Assembly: GCA_020637795.1 (NCBI GenBank)
Contig: JACKJT010000001.1
Coordinates: 62,001-126,000 of the forward strand
Direction of reading: 5' to 3'
Source: Hoeflea sp.
Lineage (GTDB): Bacteria; Pseudomonadota; Alphaproteobacteria; Rhizobiales; Rhizobiaceae
Length of the DNA stretch: 64,000 nucleotides
Shown here: positions 1-8,125 of the stretch, piece by piece
Layout of the letters: each line of letters starts with the position of its first letter
Position numbering within the stretch: the stretch's first letter is position 1
The notes under the pieces: model-generated
The model's database searches: none
What the model was told of the DNA's origin: nothing
The model's input: the letters and a program-made list of their open reading frames with translations, nothing else
Position numbers and translations under genes: made by a program

Positions 1-121
1 TGGACAGCGCGGTCATGCCGTCGGCGGCGGTGAGAACCTCGAAATACTCGGCCAGAAGACGCGCTTCAAGAAGCTTCACATTGGCCGGGATATCGTCAAC
101 CACCAGGATGCGCGCGGTCAT
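1..121 (-). CDS. pleD: PleD response regulator / diguanylate cyclase (5' end only)
   Basis: Only the first 40 codons are in the window; the gene runs off the left edge. Read from an ATG at 121, the protein opens with MTARILVVDDIPANVKLLEA, a classic receiver-domain start with the acidic pair VVDD, followed by LLAEYFEVLTAADG. PleD carries two receiver domains and a GGDEF domain that makes cyclic di-GMP at the developing cell pole. The assignment rests on the receiver start and on its position 15 bases downstream of divK on the same strand, the usual divK-pleD order in alphaproteobacteria. The GGDEF part is not visible, so PleD is inferred from context. Confidence 0.85.
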   Translation of the reverse strand, partial: MTARILVVDDIPANVKLLEARLLAEYFEVLTAADGMTALS

Positions 122-136
122 GTCAGATCTCCACCC

Positions 137-508
137 TCACGCGTCACCCAGATAGGTCTTGATGGTCTCGATGAACTTGGGCACCGAGATCGGCTTGGAG
201 ATATAGGCTTCGCATCCACCCTGGCGGATGCGCTCCTCGTCGCCCTTCATCGCGAAAGCGGTCACGGCGATAATCGGAATCACGTGCAGGTCGTCGTCCT
301 GCTTGAGCCATTTGGTAACTTCGAGACCGGAGACTTCGGGCAGCTGGATGTCCATCAGGATGAGATCGGGACGGTGCTTGCGGGCAAGATCCATGGCTTC
401 CAGACCGTTGCGGGTCTGGATCGTCTTGTAACCTGACGCCTCGATCAGGTCCCGGAAGAGTTTCATGTTGAGTTCATTGTCCTCAACAATCATAACCTGC
501 TTTGTCAT
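137..508 (-). CDS. divK: DivK single-domain cell-cycle response regulator
   Basis: A 123-residue protein that is one complete receiver domain: acidic pocket in VMIVEDNELNMKLF, phospho-acceptor Asp in DLILMDIQLPEVSGLEV, switch Thr in AVTAFAMKGDEE, and Lys in EAYISKPISV. This text is close to Caulobacter DivK, an essential regulator phosphorylated by PleC/DivJ that controls the CckA-CtrA pathway at the cell poles. The frame is open to an ATG at 520, but the start at 508 (MTKQVMIVEDN) matches the family. pleD follows 15 bases downstream and is probably cotranscribed. Identification is firm. Confidence 0.95.
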   Translation of the reverse strand: MTKQVMIVEDNELNMKLFRDLIEASGYKTIQTRNGLEAMDLARKHRPDLILMDIQLPEVSGLEVTKWLKQDDDLHVIPIIAVTAFAMKGDEERIRQGGCEAYISKPISVPKFIETIKTYLGDA

Positions 509-718
509 ATCCGATCCCATTCCCGATCCAGGCAGACCATTCGTCTGCCCGATCCCGTCATTGCCGGTGACCAGCGGTTCATTTCACCGGCTTTCGGCTG
601 CCCCGGTCCGCGCAATACCTGATCCGCGTGACCGGTCAACGCCATCACCTTAGTTCCATTAGGTTGAAAAAGTGGTAATCGGTCATTTCGAATACCGTGC
701 ATGAAAGTTTGGAAGGAC

Positions 719-991
719 ATGGCAGCGATGGCGGATGCGGAAGAGACGGCGATCGCGGTGCTGGTCTGGCTTGCGGGCGAGCCCGAGCTGATGGGCCGTT
801 TCCTGGCGCTGACCGGGCTCGAGGCTTCCAACCTGCGCGAAGCCGCCAAGGAGCCGGGGTTCCTGGCCGGCGTGCTGGGCTTTCTGATGAACCATGAACC
901 GACGCTGCTCGCCTTCTGCGCAGCTACCGATACCAGGCCAGAAGCGATTTCCCGGGCTTTTAATGCGCTTGGCGGAGCCAGCGAGGCGTGA
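719..991 (+). CDS. DUF3572 family protein
   Basis: A small helical protein of about 90 residues beginning MAAMADAEETAIAVL. It contains WLAGEPELMGRFLALTGL and EPGFLAGVLGFLMNHEPTLLAFC, typical of DUF3572 proteins found next to divK-pleD in Rhizobiales. No enzymatic motif or transmembrane helix is visible and the function is unknown. The purine run GGAAGG at 711-716 is too close to the ATG at 719 for a textbook ribosome site and suits the ATG at 728 better, so the start is uncertain by three codons (an ATG at 701 is also open). The stop overlaps the GTG start of the next gene in a GTGA junction, implying translational coupling. Confidence 0.8.
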   Translation: MAAMADAEETAIAVLVWLAGEPELMGRFLALTGLEASNLREAAKEPGFLAGVLGFLMNHEPTLLAFCAATDTRPEAISRAFNALGGASEA

Positions 992-1647
992 CGATGCTGA
1001 TCCCCGACGCGGAACATGATGACCTGCACCTGGGCGAACGACCGCTGATCGTCTGCGACATCGACGAGGTCGTGCTGGAATTCGTTACCCCGTTTGCGGC
1101 CTTTCTCGACCACAATGGCCACGAGTTGCGGGCCACCTCGTTCCGCCTGCACGGAAATGTCTTCAGCCGCGCCGATGGCAGCGAGACACCGGGCGAGACC
1201 GTCAGCGCAATGCTGGAAGCCTTCTTCGCAGCCCAGGACGAGTGGCAGACGCCGGTGATCGAGGCGGCCGACAGCCTGGCGCGGCTGTCCACCTACGCCG
1301 ACATCGTGTTCCTGACCGCGATGCCGCCGCGCCATCGGGGTCCGCGGCGAACCCTGCTTTCCAGGCACGGCTTCGACTACCCGATGATCGCGACGGAACA
1401 GCCCAAGGGGCCCGCGGTGCTGGCCCTGCACGGCGCACGGGCGCAGCCGGTGGTGTTCATCGACGATATCTTCGTCAATCTGCAGTCGGTGCGCAAGCAT
1501 GTGCCGGAAACGCTGCTGGTCAACCTTATGGCCAACGACACGTTCCGCGCGCTGGCGCCGCATCCCGGCGACGGTGTCGAGATCGCGACCGACTGGCCGC
1601 ATGCCGAAACCCTGATCAGGACCCATATCGGCGCCGGTGCCGGCTGA
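988..1647 (+). CDS. HAD-like hydrolase family protein
   Basis: A 219-residue protein with a HAD-type first motif, IVCDIDEVVLEF (residues 21-32), where the first Asp would be the nucleophile and the second the general acid. Later come VFLTAMPPRHRG, which fits the motif II position, and VVFIDDIFVNLQSV, which fits motif IV and would supply Mg-binding aspartates. The segment between the first two could be a cap. Substrate cannot be guessed. The GTG start at 988 overlaps the stop of the DUF3572 gene; an ATG at 994 is an alternative. The two genes form a coupled pair. HAD membership is well supported by motifs, but the exact family is unknown. Confidence 0.7.
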   Translation: MTMLIPDAEHDDLHLGERPLIVCDIDEVVLEFVTPFAAFLDHNGHELRATSFRLHGNVFSRADGSETPGETVSAMLEAFFAAQDEWQTPVIEAADSLARLSTYADIVFLTAMPPRHRGPRRTLLSRHGFDYPMIATEQPKGPAVLALHGARAQPVVFIDDIFVNLQSVRKHVPETLLVNLMANDTFRALAPHPGDGVEIATDWPHAETLIRTHIGAGAG

Positions 1648-1694
1648 GCCGATCCGAGCCACACCGATTGCGGAAAGCCTGGCTGACGCGCTCT

Positions 1695-2273
1695 TCATGC
1701 AAGCGATTTCCGCATCAGCGGCCGTCCCGGCTTGCGTTCGGCGACGCGCTCGAAGCCGGCCTTCTCGAACACCGACACGGAGCCGACGAACAGGCCCACC
1801 GATTTCGACTGCCTGGCCTTGAGCATCGGGCAGGCCTCGACAACCCGTGCGCCATTGTGCCTTGCATGCTCCACTGCCGCCTTGAGAAGAACGTGGCTGA
1901 TCCCCTGCCCGCGACGCTTCGACTGGACAAAGAAGCAGGAGATTGCCCAGAGCCCCGGATCGTCCGGGTCATCTCCGTCCAGCGGCCGGGACACGGTCCG
2001 GTCGGTGTTCCAGCGCGGCACGTGGGCGCGCGGCGTGACCTGCACCCAGCCAACAGGAACGCCGTCCTCAAGCGCGATCAGGCCAGGTGGCAACGCCGCC
2101 CCGGTCGCCTTCTGCAAGAGCTGCTTCTTCTCCTCCTTGTCCATCGCGGCACGCTGTTTCGGCGCCAGCCAGAAATAGCTGCACCAGCATCCGTAACAGG
2201 CGCCCTGCGGCCCGAACAGGGTTTCGAGCGCCGGCCACAAGTCGGCGGTGACGGGACGAATATCAAGGTTCAC
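1695..2273 (-). CDS. GNAT family N-acetyltransferase (possibly SOS-controlled)
   Basis: A 192-residue GNAT protein. It has an N-terminal beta strand (NLDIRPVTADLW), a Cys-rich segment (GACYGCWCSYFW) typical of a GNAT subgroup, the acetyl-CoA loop SKRRGQGISHVLLKAAVEHA, and a C-terminal FEKAGFERVAE motif. The reading frame is open further upstream (to a TTG at 2336), but the GTG at 2273 follows an AAAGG ribosome site and sits where homologous folds begin. A perfect LexA-type box lies 65 bases upstream (2338-2352), so DNA-damage induction is plausible. The substrate is unknown. It is divergent from the GAF/Fis regulator at 2492. Confidence 0.8.
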   Translation of the reverse strand: MNLDIRPVTADLWPALETLFGPQGACYGCWCSYFWLAPKQRAAMDKEEKKQLLQKATGAALPPGLIALEDGVPVGWVQVTPRAHVPRWNTDRTVSRPLDGDDPDDPGLWAISCFFVQSKRRGQGISHVLLKAAVEHARHNGARVVEACPMLKARQSKSVGLFVGSVSVFEKAGFERVAERKPGRPLMRKSLA

Positions 2274-2337
2274 ACGCTTTGCCTTTGATCGACTGGACCT
2301 TCCATTGAGTCGCAAGGGTATTTCGAAACCCGGCAAT

Positions 2338-2352
2338 GTTCAACTTTTGTTC
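2338..2352. promoter_or_regulatory. LexA (SOS) box between GNAT gene and GAF/Fis regulator
   Basis: The sequence GTTCAACTTTTGTTC is a perfect alphaproteobacterial LexA site (GTTC-N7-GTTC). It is 65 bases upstream of the minus-strand GNAT start at 2273 and 140 bases upstream of the plus-strand regulator start at 2492. On the minus strand a TTGAAC element overlapping the box is followed 17 bases later by TACCCT, a weak -35/-10 pair pointing at the GNAT gene. The site is seen directly; the regulated gene is inferred. Confidence 0.6.
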
Positions 2353-2491
2353 ACGGCAGTTCCGCTCCACAGCAGGCGGATCCGCGTCCCCGTGCCGAAA
2401 ATCGGCTTGCGACCAATGGCCCATCCGCACCCGCTGGATTTGCCTTTGCAACCGCGTATGCTGCCGGACGAGTTCTGGGAGGATCTTCACC

Positions 2492-3472
2492 ATGCATTCT
2501 GCGGTCGATCATGCATCGCGTGTCGAAGCTGCGCTTTATTCGGGCAAGGCGGCCCAGCTTCCGGTGGTCGCATCCTGGCAGCGTTCGAAAATGCTGCACC
2601 GGATCGATCCGGATCAGGCCAAACCGCCGGAACGGCTGACATCCCAGGAGCTTTCGGAAGTCTACGAACGCACCGGGCTGCTTTTGCACACATCCAATCC
2701 CAGCCTCGACAGCCTGTACCGGGCTGTCGGCGATGTCGGCTGCTCGGTGTTGCTGGCTGACGCCGACGGTGTCGTCATCGCCCGGCGCGGCGCCGTTCAG
2801 GACGACCGGACCTTCGACGAATGGGGTTTGTGGACCGGGGCGGTGTGGAGCGAACAGCGCGAAGGCACCAACGGCATCGGAACCTGCCTCGTCGAAAAGC
2901 GGGCCCTGACCATCCACAAGGACCAGCATTTTCAGGCCAAGAACACCGAGCTGTCCTGCACCGCCGCCCCGATCTTCGACCATCAGGGCGATTTGCTGGC
3001 GGTCATCGATGTCTCGTCCTGCCGGGCCGACCTGACCGCCGGGTTCTCGCGCCTGATCGGATGCGCGGTTCTCGATGCCGCACGCCGGATCGAGGCGATG
3101 TATTTCGGCGCCATGTTCCCCGATTGCCGGATCGTCCTTACCGGCCCGGACCCGGAAGCCTGCTCGAGTGCGGCGAGCGACCAGCTGGCGACACTGATCG
3201 CGGTCGATCGGGATGACTTCGTGGTTGGCGCTACCCGACAGGCGCGGCGGACATTCGGCCTGAGCGCCGAAGATTTCCATCAGCCTATTCCCCTGTCGCG
3301 CCTGCACGGCCAGGTGGTCAACAGCGACGAAGACTTCCAGACCGCTGAACGGCGGCTCATCCTGCAGGCGCTGGCGCGCAGCGGAGGCAATGTGTCCGCC
3401 GCGGCTTCGGCCATGGGCATCAGCCGCGCCACGCTTCACCGCAAGATCAAACAACTCGATTTGAAGCGGTAG
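2492..3472 (+). CDS. GAF-domain / Fis-type HTH regulator of the adjacent aldehyde dehydrogenase
   Basis: A 326-residue regulator starting MHSAVDHASRVEAAL, with GGGAGG nine bases before the ATG. Residues about 60-200 form a GAF sensor region of the AcoR kind, including GVVIARRGAV, EQREGTNGIGTCLVE and FDHQGDLLAVIDVSSC. The C-terminus is a Fis-type helix-turn-helix (SGGNVSAAASAMGISRATLH). The central AAA+ sigma54-activating domain of AcoR-type activators is absent: the protein runs from GAF through a short linker to the HTH. It lies just upstream of an aldehyde dehydrogenase gene whose leader holds a perfect palindrome, so it probably controls that gene, but not by classical sigma54 activation. 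Confidence 0.85.
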   Translation: MHSAVDHASRVEAALYSGKAAQLPVVASWQRSKMLHRIDPDQAKPPERLTSQELSEVYERTGLLLHTSNPSLDSLYRAVGDVGCSVLLADADGVVIARRGAVQDDRTFDEWGLWTGAVWSEQREGTNGIGTCLVEKRALTIHKDQHFQAKNTELSCTAAPIFDHQGDLLAVIDVSSCRADLTAGFSRLIGCAVLDAARRIEAMYFGAMFPDCRIVLTGPDPEACSSAASDQLATLIAVDRDDFVVGATRQARRTFGLSAEDFHQPIPLSRLHGQVVNSDEDFQTAERRLILQALARSGGNVSAAASAMGISRATLHRKIKQLDLKR

Positions 3473-3497
3473 CCCCAAACACCAAGCTTTGCCTACC

Positions 3498-3525
3498 GGA
3501 TGTGTCGCAATTCTGCGACACATCC
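3498..3525. promoter_or_regulatory. Perfect palindromic operator upstream of aldehyde dehydrogenase
   Basis: Arms GGATGTGTCGCA and TGCGACACATCC are exactly complementary across the 4-base spacer ATTC. It lies 26 bases after the stop of the GAF/Fis regulator and 92 bases before the dehydrogenase ATG. The TGTCGCA/TGCGACA core resembles activator sites of the AcoR family. It is most simply the binding site of the neighbouring regulator. It is not followed by a T run, so it does not look like a terminator. Confidence 0.65.
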
Positions 3526-3617
3526 AGTCCAGCTTCGAATGTGGGCCGGGTGACAGCTTACGACAGCCAATGCAACGTCCTTCCATTGCACTTGCAACCA
3601 TCTGGGAGGACTACATC

Positions 3618-5108
3618 ATGGCTTTCAAATTCAAGGCGAAATACGGAAACTTCATCGGCGGCAAATTTGTCGAACCGGTTGACGGGCAGTATTTCGACAA
3701 CATCACCCCGGTCAATGGCTCGGTCCTGTGCCAGGTCGCCCGTTCGAACGCCAAGGACATCGAACTGGCGCTCGATGCCGCGCACGCCGCCAAGGACGCC
3801 TGGGGCGCAACCAGCGTTGCCGAGCGCAGCGTGCTGCTCAACAGGATCGCCCAGGCGATGGAAGACAACATCGCCATCCTGGCCGAGGCGGAGACCTGGG
3901 ACAACGGCAAGCCGATCCGCGAAACGACTGCCGCCGACGTGCCGCTCGGCATCGATCACTTCCGCTATTTCGCCGGTGTCATCCGCGCCCAGGAAGGCTC
4001 GCTGAGCGAACTCGATGCCGACACCGTCGCCTATCACTTCCATGAACCGCTCGGCGTGGTCGGCCAGATCATTCCCTGGAACTTCCCGCTGCTGATGGCG
4101 ATCTGGAAACTGGCGCCGGCGCTGGCGGCCGGCAATTGCGTGGTGCTCAAGCCGGCCGAACAGACCCCGGCCTCGATCATGGTGCTGATGGAGCTGATCG
4201 CCGACATCCTGCCCGCGGGCGTGGTCAACGTGGTCAACGGCTTCGGCCTGGAAGCAGGCAAGCCGCTCGCCTCGTCGACGCGCATCGCCAAGATCGCGTT
4301 TACCGGCGAAACCACCACCGGCCGACTGATCATGCAATACGCCAGCCAGAACATCATTCCCTGCACGCTCGAACTCGGCGGCAAGTCGCCCAACATCTTC
4401 TTCAAGGATGTCGCCGGCCATGACGACGATTTCTTCGACAAGGCGATCGAAGGCTTCGTGCTGTTCGCCTTCAACCAGGGCGAGGTCTGCACCTGCCCGA
4501 GCCGCGCCCTGATCCACGAGGACATCTACGAGGAATTCATGGCCCGGGCGCTCAAGCGCGTCGAAGCCATCGTCCAGGGCGATCCTCTCAAGTTCGAAAC
4601 CATGGTCGGCGCGCAGGCCTCGAGCGAACAGTTCGAGAAGATCCTGTCCTACCTCGATATCGGCCGCAAGGAAGGCGCGGAAGTGCTTATCGGCGGCGAG
4701 GCGATGCCGACCAGCGGCGCGACTGAAGGCGGTTATTACATCAAGCCGACGGTGTTCAAGGGCCACAACAAGATGCGGATCTTCCAGGAGGAGATCTTCG
4801 GTCCGGTGGTCTCCGTCTGTACCTTCAAGACCGATGAAGAGGCGCTGGAAATCGCCAACGACACGCTCTACGGCCTGGGCGCCGGTGTCTGGAGCCGCGA
4901 CGCCAACACCTGCTACCGTTTCGGCCGGGCGATCAAGGCCGGGCGGGTCTGGACCAATTGCTACCACGCCTACCCCGCGCATGCGGCCTTCGGCGGCTAC
5001 AAGCAGTCCGGCATCGGCCGTGAAAACCACCTGATGATGCTCGAGCACTACCAGCAGACCAAGAACCTGCTGGTGAGCTACAGCCCGAAGAAGCTCGGCT
5101 TCTTCTGA
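3618..5108 (+). CDS. NAD(P)-dependent aldehyde dehydrogenase
   Basis: A 496-residue cytosolic aldehyde dehydrogenase close to the acetaldehyde dehydrogenase group (AcoD/ExaC type). It oxidises aldehydes to acids. Visible motifs are the cofactor/oxyanion segment GQIIPWNFPLLMAIWKLAPA, the Lys/Glu pocket CVVLKPAEQTP, the general-base Glu in LELGGKSPN, and the catalytic Cys in FNQGEVCTCPSRA. The start MAFKFKAKYGNFIGGKF follows a GGGAGG site. The frame is open upstream through the palindrome, but that part is not protein-like. It is flanked by the GAF/Fis regulator and a DUF779 gene, a recurring trio. The natural aldehyde is not determinable from sequence. Confidence 0.93.
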   Translation: MAFKFKAKYGNFIGGKFVEPVDGQYFDNITPVNGSVLCQVARSNAKDIELALDAAHAAKDAWGATSVAERSVLLNRIAQAMEDNIAILAEAETWDNGKPIRETTAADVPLGIDHFRYFAGVIRAQEGSLSELDADTVAYHFHEPLGVVGQIIPWNFPLLMAIWKLAPALAAGNCVVLKPAEQTPASIMVLMELIADILPAGVVNVVNGFGLEAGKPLASSTRIAKIAFTGETTTGRLIMQYASQNIIPCTLELGGKSPNIFFKDVAGHDDDFFDKAIEGFVLFAFNQGEVCTCPSRALIHEDIYEEFMARALKRVEAIVQGDPLKFETMVGAQASSEQFEKILSYLDIGRKEGAEVLIGGEAMPTSGATEGGYYIKPTVFKGHNKMRIFQEEIFGPVVSVCTFKTDEEALEIANDTLYGLGAGVWSRDANTCYRFGRAIKAGRVWTNCYHAYPAHAAFGGYKQSGIGRENHLMMLEHYQQTKNLLVSYSPKKLGFF

Positions 5109-5135
5109 TCCGTCCGCTCGTTAAGGGAATCCGGC

Positions 5136-5471
5136 ATGTTGAACCAGGTTGAAGCCACGGAAGCCGCGTTGAAGCTGATTGATGAAATCCGCGCCGACCA
5201 CGGTCCGGTGATCTTCCATCAATCGGGCGGCTGTTGCGACGGCTCGGCGCCGATGTGTCTGGCTGAAGGAGACCTTCTGATCTCCGACAGCGACGTGCTT
5301 CTCGGCGAGATCGGCGGCGCGCCGTTCTACATCGGCGGCCAGCAATACGAGGCCTGGAAGCACACGCGGCTGATCATTGACGTGATCGACGGGCGCGGCG
5401 GCATGTTCTCGCTCGACAATGGCCGCGGCAGGCGCTTCATCACCCGATCGGAACTGTGCCGCGTCGATTAG
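5136..5471 (+). CDS. DUF779 family protein
   Basis: A 111-residue soluble protein with the DUF779 hallmark FHQSGGCCDGSAPMC near residues 28-42, followed by DVLLGEIGGAPFYI and a C-terminal GRGRRFITRSELC. Cys/His conservation suggests metal or redox chemistry, but no activity is established. The gene starts 27 bases after the aldehyde dehydrogenase stop with an AAGGGA site, so the two are probably one transcript. DUF779 proteins commonly accompany aldehyde dehydrogenases of this group, which suggests an accessory role. Family call is firm; role is inferred. Confidence 0.88.
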   Translation: MLNQVEATEAALKLIDEIRADHGPVIFHQSGGCCDGSAPMCLAEGDLLISDSDVLLGEIGGAPFYIGGQQYEAWKHTRLIIDVIDGRGGMFSLDNGRGRRFITRSELCRVD

Positions 5472-5559
5472 CCGGCACTCCTGCTGCGACCCTGCCTTGA
5501 CCCCGCTGTTGCTTTTGATGCCGCTTGCGTGAGCAGGCCTACTTGCGTAGATTGACGGT

Positions 5560-5574
5560 GTTCAATATTTGTTC
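5560..5574 (+). promoter_or_regulatory. LexA (SOS) box of dinB
   Basis: GTTCAATATTTGTTC matches GTTC-N7-GTTC exactly and ends six bases before the dinB ATG at 5580, so bound LexA would cover the start region. dinB is a standard SOS gene, which validates this motif form for the organism and supports the other three boxes in the window. Confidence 0.88.
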
Positions 5575-5579
5575 TCGCC

Positions 5580-6884
5580 ATGTCCGCAGCCTCCTCCCTT
5601 CCCGGCTTTTGCCGCGACTGCCTGGCCCCCGCCCGCGCGGAGACCCGGCGCTGCCATGCCTGCGGCAGCCCGCGGCTGATCCGCCATGCCGAGATCGACC
5701 GGCTTACGCTGGCGCATGTGGATTGCGATGCGTTTTACGCAACGGTGGAAAAGCGCGACAATCCGGAACTTGCCGACAAGCCGGTGATCATTGGCGGGGG
5801 AAAACGCGGTGTGGTCTCCACCTGCTGCTATATCGCTCGTATCCACGGCGTGCGCTCGGCGATGCCGATGTTCAAGGCGCTCGACGCCTGCCCCGACGCG
5901 ATCGTGATCAAGCCCGACATGGAGAAATACGTCCGCGTCGGGCGCGAGGTACGGCGGATGATGGAGGAACTCACGCCGCTGGTGCAGCCGATCTCGATCG
6001 ACGAGGCGTTCCTGGATCTCGCAGGCACCGAGAGGCTGCACAAGGACACCCCTGCCCGCACGCTGGCGCGCTTTGCCGCGCGGGTGGAAGCGGAGATCGG
6101 CATCAGCCTCTCCGTCGGTCTGTCCTACTGCAAGTTCCTGGCCAAGGTGGCTTCCGATCTCGACAAGCCGCGCGGCTTCTCGGTGATCGGCAAGGCGGAA
6201 GCGCTGTCCTTCCTGGCGCCCAAACCGGTGTCGCTGATCTGGGGCGTCGGCAAGGCCTTCTCGGCGACGCTGGAACGTGACGGCATCCGCACCATCGGGC
6301 AATTACAGACGATGGAGGAAACCACGCTGATGCGCCGCTACGGGGTGATGGGCAAGCGGCTCTATCACCTGGCGCGCGGCGAGGACGACCGCACGGTGCA
6401 TCCGAACGAAGGCGCGAAAAGCGTTTCGGCCGAGACCACGTTCAACGCGGACCTGTCGCAAGCCAAGGATCTGGTGCCGGTAATCAGGCGGTTGTCGGAG
6501 AAGGTGTCGGCGCGCCTCAAGGCATCGGGCATCGCCGGTCAGACAGTCGTGCTCAAGCTCAAGACCGCGGATTTCAAGAGCCGGACCCGGAACTTCAAGC
6601 TGGAAGACCCGACCGTGCTCGCCGACAGGATCTTCCGCACCGGGCTGCACCTGCTCGAACGCGAACTCGGCCAGGACCGCTTCCGGCTGATCGGCATCGG
6701 CGTGTCGGATCTCACCGACGCCGGGCGGGCCGACCCGCCCGATCTGGTCGATCCGGCGGCGGCGCGGCGGGCGGTGGCGGAAAGCGCCATCGACAAGGTG
6801 CGGCAGAAATTCGGCCGCGACATCGTCGAGACCGGCTACACCTTCAGCACCTCGCGCAAGACGCGGCAGGCGGACGAGGACTGA
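5580..6884 (+). CDS. dinB: DNA polymerase IV (Y-family translesion polymerase)
   Basis: A 434-residue Y-family polymerase. Catalytic acidic residues are in AHVDCDAFYATVE and in QPISIDEAFLDL; the fingers/palm segment YCKFLAKVASDLDKP and the helix-hairpin-helix region LIWGVGKAFSATLE are intact. An N-terminal extension of about 40 residues carries CRDC and CHAC pairs, likely a zinc ribbon, seen in rhizobial DinB proteins. It is error-prone and bypasses lesions. Its LexA box six bases upstream of the start indicates SOS induction. The ATG at 5580 is chosen because the box lies immediately before it. It is a single-gene unit followed by a 340-base gap. Confidence 0.93.
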   Translation: MSAASSLPGFCRDCLAPARAETRRCHACGSPRLIRHAEIDRLTLAHVDCDAFYATVEKRDNPELADKPVIIGGGKRGVVSTCCYIARIHGVRSAMPMFKALDACPDAIVIKPDMEKYVRVGREVRRMMEELTPLVQPISIDEAFLDLAGTERLHKDTPARTLARFAARVEAEIGISLSVGLSYCKFLAKVASDLDKPRGFSVIGKAEALSFLAPKPVSLIWGVGKAFSATLERDGIRTIGQLQTMEETTLMRRYGVMGKRLYHLARGEDDRTVHPNEGAKSVSAETTFNADLSQAKDLVPVIRRLSEKVSARLKASGIAGQTVVLKLKTADFKSRTRNFKLEDPTVLADRIFRTGLHLLERELGQDRFRLIGIGVSDLTDAGRADPPDLVDPAAARRAVAESAIDKVRQKFGRDIVETGYTFSTSRKTRQADED

Positions 6885-7228
6885 GGCCTGTCGCCGGTCC
6901 GGCGAGGCTTTGCCTGATGCGGCTTGTAGCACCGGACCTGCCTTCCAGTTGGCCGCCCGACGGGACCTGCCTGTCCCGCATACCTGCCCCGCCTGCAATG
7001 ATCATCGCCCCGGATTGAACATCGTCCGGTGAACGGACCGGCCGCCGCGCGCCTTGCAAAGAAAATGACGCCCGCAAAGCTTCCAATGAACTTGGCAAAA
7101 GACCCTCTGTACTTCTTTGCGTACTTTTCCTTATGGTTGATTATTATCCTATATCCCTCATAGGTTGTGCTGACGTGAGGAATGTTGTTCGCCATATCGT
7201 TTTCTTCCGCACGACGACCCACCGCGGA

Positions 7229-7936
7229 ATGGAGACCTTCAGGCTTCTGGTCTACTCGGACGATCGTGGCCTTGACCGGACGCTGCGCAACACCATCCGC
7301 AACACTGCACATCTCGACTTTTTCGATATGCCGCCCGAGAGCGGGACGATCGACTGACAGATCGTGATCTTCGACTGCCGGCACCGCTTTTCAGGCGCCG
7401 GCGCCCTGGCGCTGCCGGAGCTGAATACCGGTTCCTCCCACATCGCGCTCATCAACCCGGAACCCGGCAGCCGTCACGACGTCTACAGGACCGGGTTTGC
7501 GGACTTCCTCAGCTGGCCGATTCTGGCCCCCGAGCTTTATGCACGGCTGCTCGCCCAATCCCGGGCCCACTCGCTCAAGGATCCCGGGCACCGGTATTCG
7601 CGCGTCGCCCTGGTCGAGCGCTGCTGCGCCTTCATGGCCGAACAGATCGCCTCGTCCATCTCGGTCAGATCACTGGCGCAGATGTTCAACACCAACCACA
7701 ACACCCTCAACGAGCTGTTCAAACGGGAAATGGGCCTGCCGCCGCTCGCCTGGCAGAGAAAGCTCCGGCTGGAGCGTGCAGCCCGCCAATTGCGGCTCAC
7801 AGATGCTCCGATCAACGTGATCGCGGCTGATCACGGATACGACCTGCCTGCCAATTTCACGACAGCATTCCGGCGGCATTTTGGTGCCACGCCCCACGAC
7901 TACCGAAAATCTGAAAACATCAACACTATAAATTAA
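7229..7936 (+). pseudogene. AraC-type regulator with receiver-like N-terminus, split by an in-frame TGA
   Basis: Two open segments in the same frame are separated by a single TGA at 7355-7357. The first (METFRLLVYSDDRGLDRTL, also open back to 7133) looks like the first strands of a degenerate receiver domain. After the TGA, QIVIFDCRH looks like the strand that would carry the phospho-acceptor, then SSHIALINPE. The second part ends in an AraC/XylS DNA-binding domain (SLAQMFNTNHNTLNELFKRE, then AADHGYDLPANFTTAFRRHF). A GTG at 7364 could start the second part but has no ribosome site. A single nonsense mutation, a sequencing error, or reinitiation would all fit. It precedes a cluster of beta-rich proteins it may once have controlled. 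Confidence 0.65.
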
Positions 7937-8125
7937 TAGATAAACATCCATTCTCCTGAATTAATATATATTATATTTATGATTTACTTAAATGCCACGA
8001 GATTAATTATCTATTCTCCGCATTAATCTTGGATGCATTAACGTCAATCATAAACTGAAACCGAAAGCTGGGGGCCTTTGTTTTCCGGGCCCTCTGCTCG
8101 ACCAACTCCGCAAAGGACATTCAAA

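Noticed and set aside
3540..3600. Sigma54-like GG-N10-GC spacing upstream of the aldehyde dehydrogenase (near 3543)
   Set aside because: Only the GG/GC spacing fits; the -12 element lacks TTGC, and the neighbouring regulator has no AAA+ domain.
6836..7384. 182-codon minus-strand frame overlapping the dinB end and the AraC gene
   Set aside because: Its middle part looks mildly protein-like, but it overlaps two better-supported genes and lacks a start with a ribosome site.
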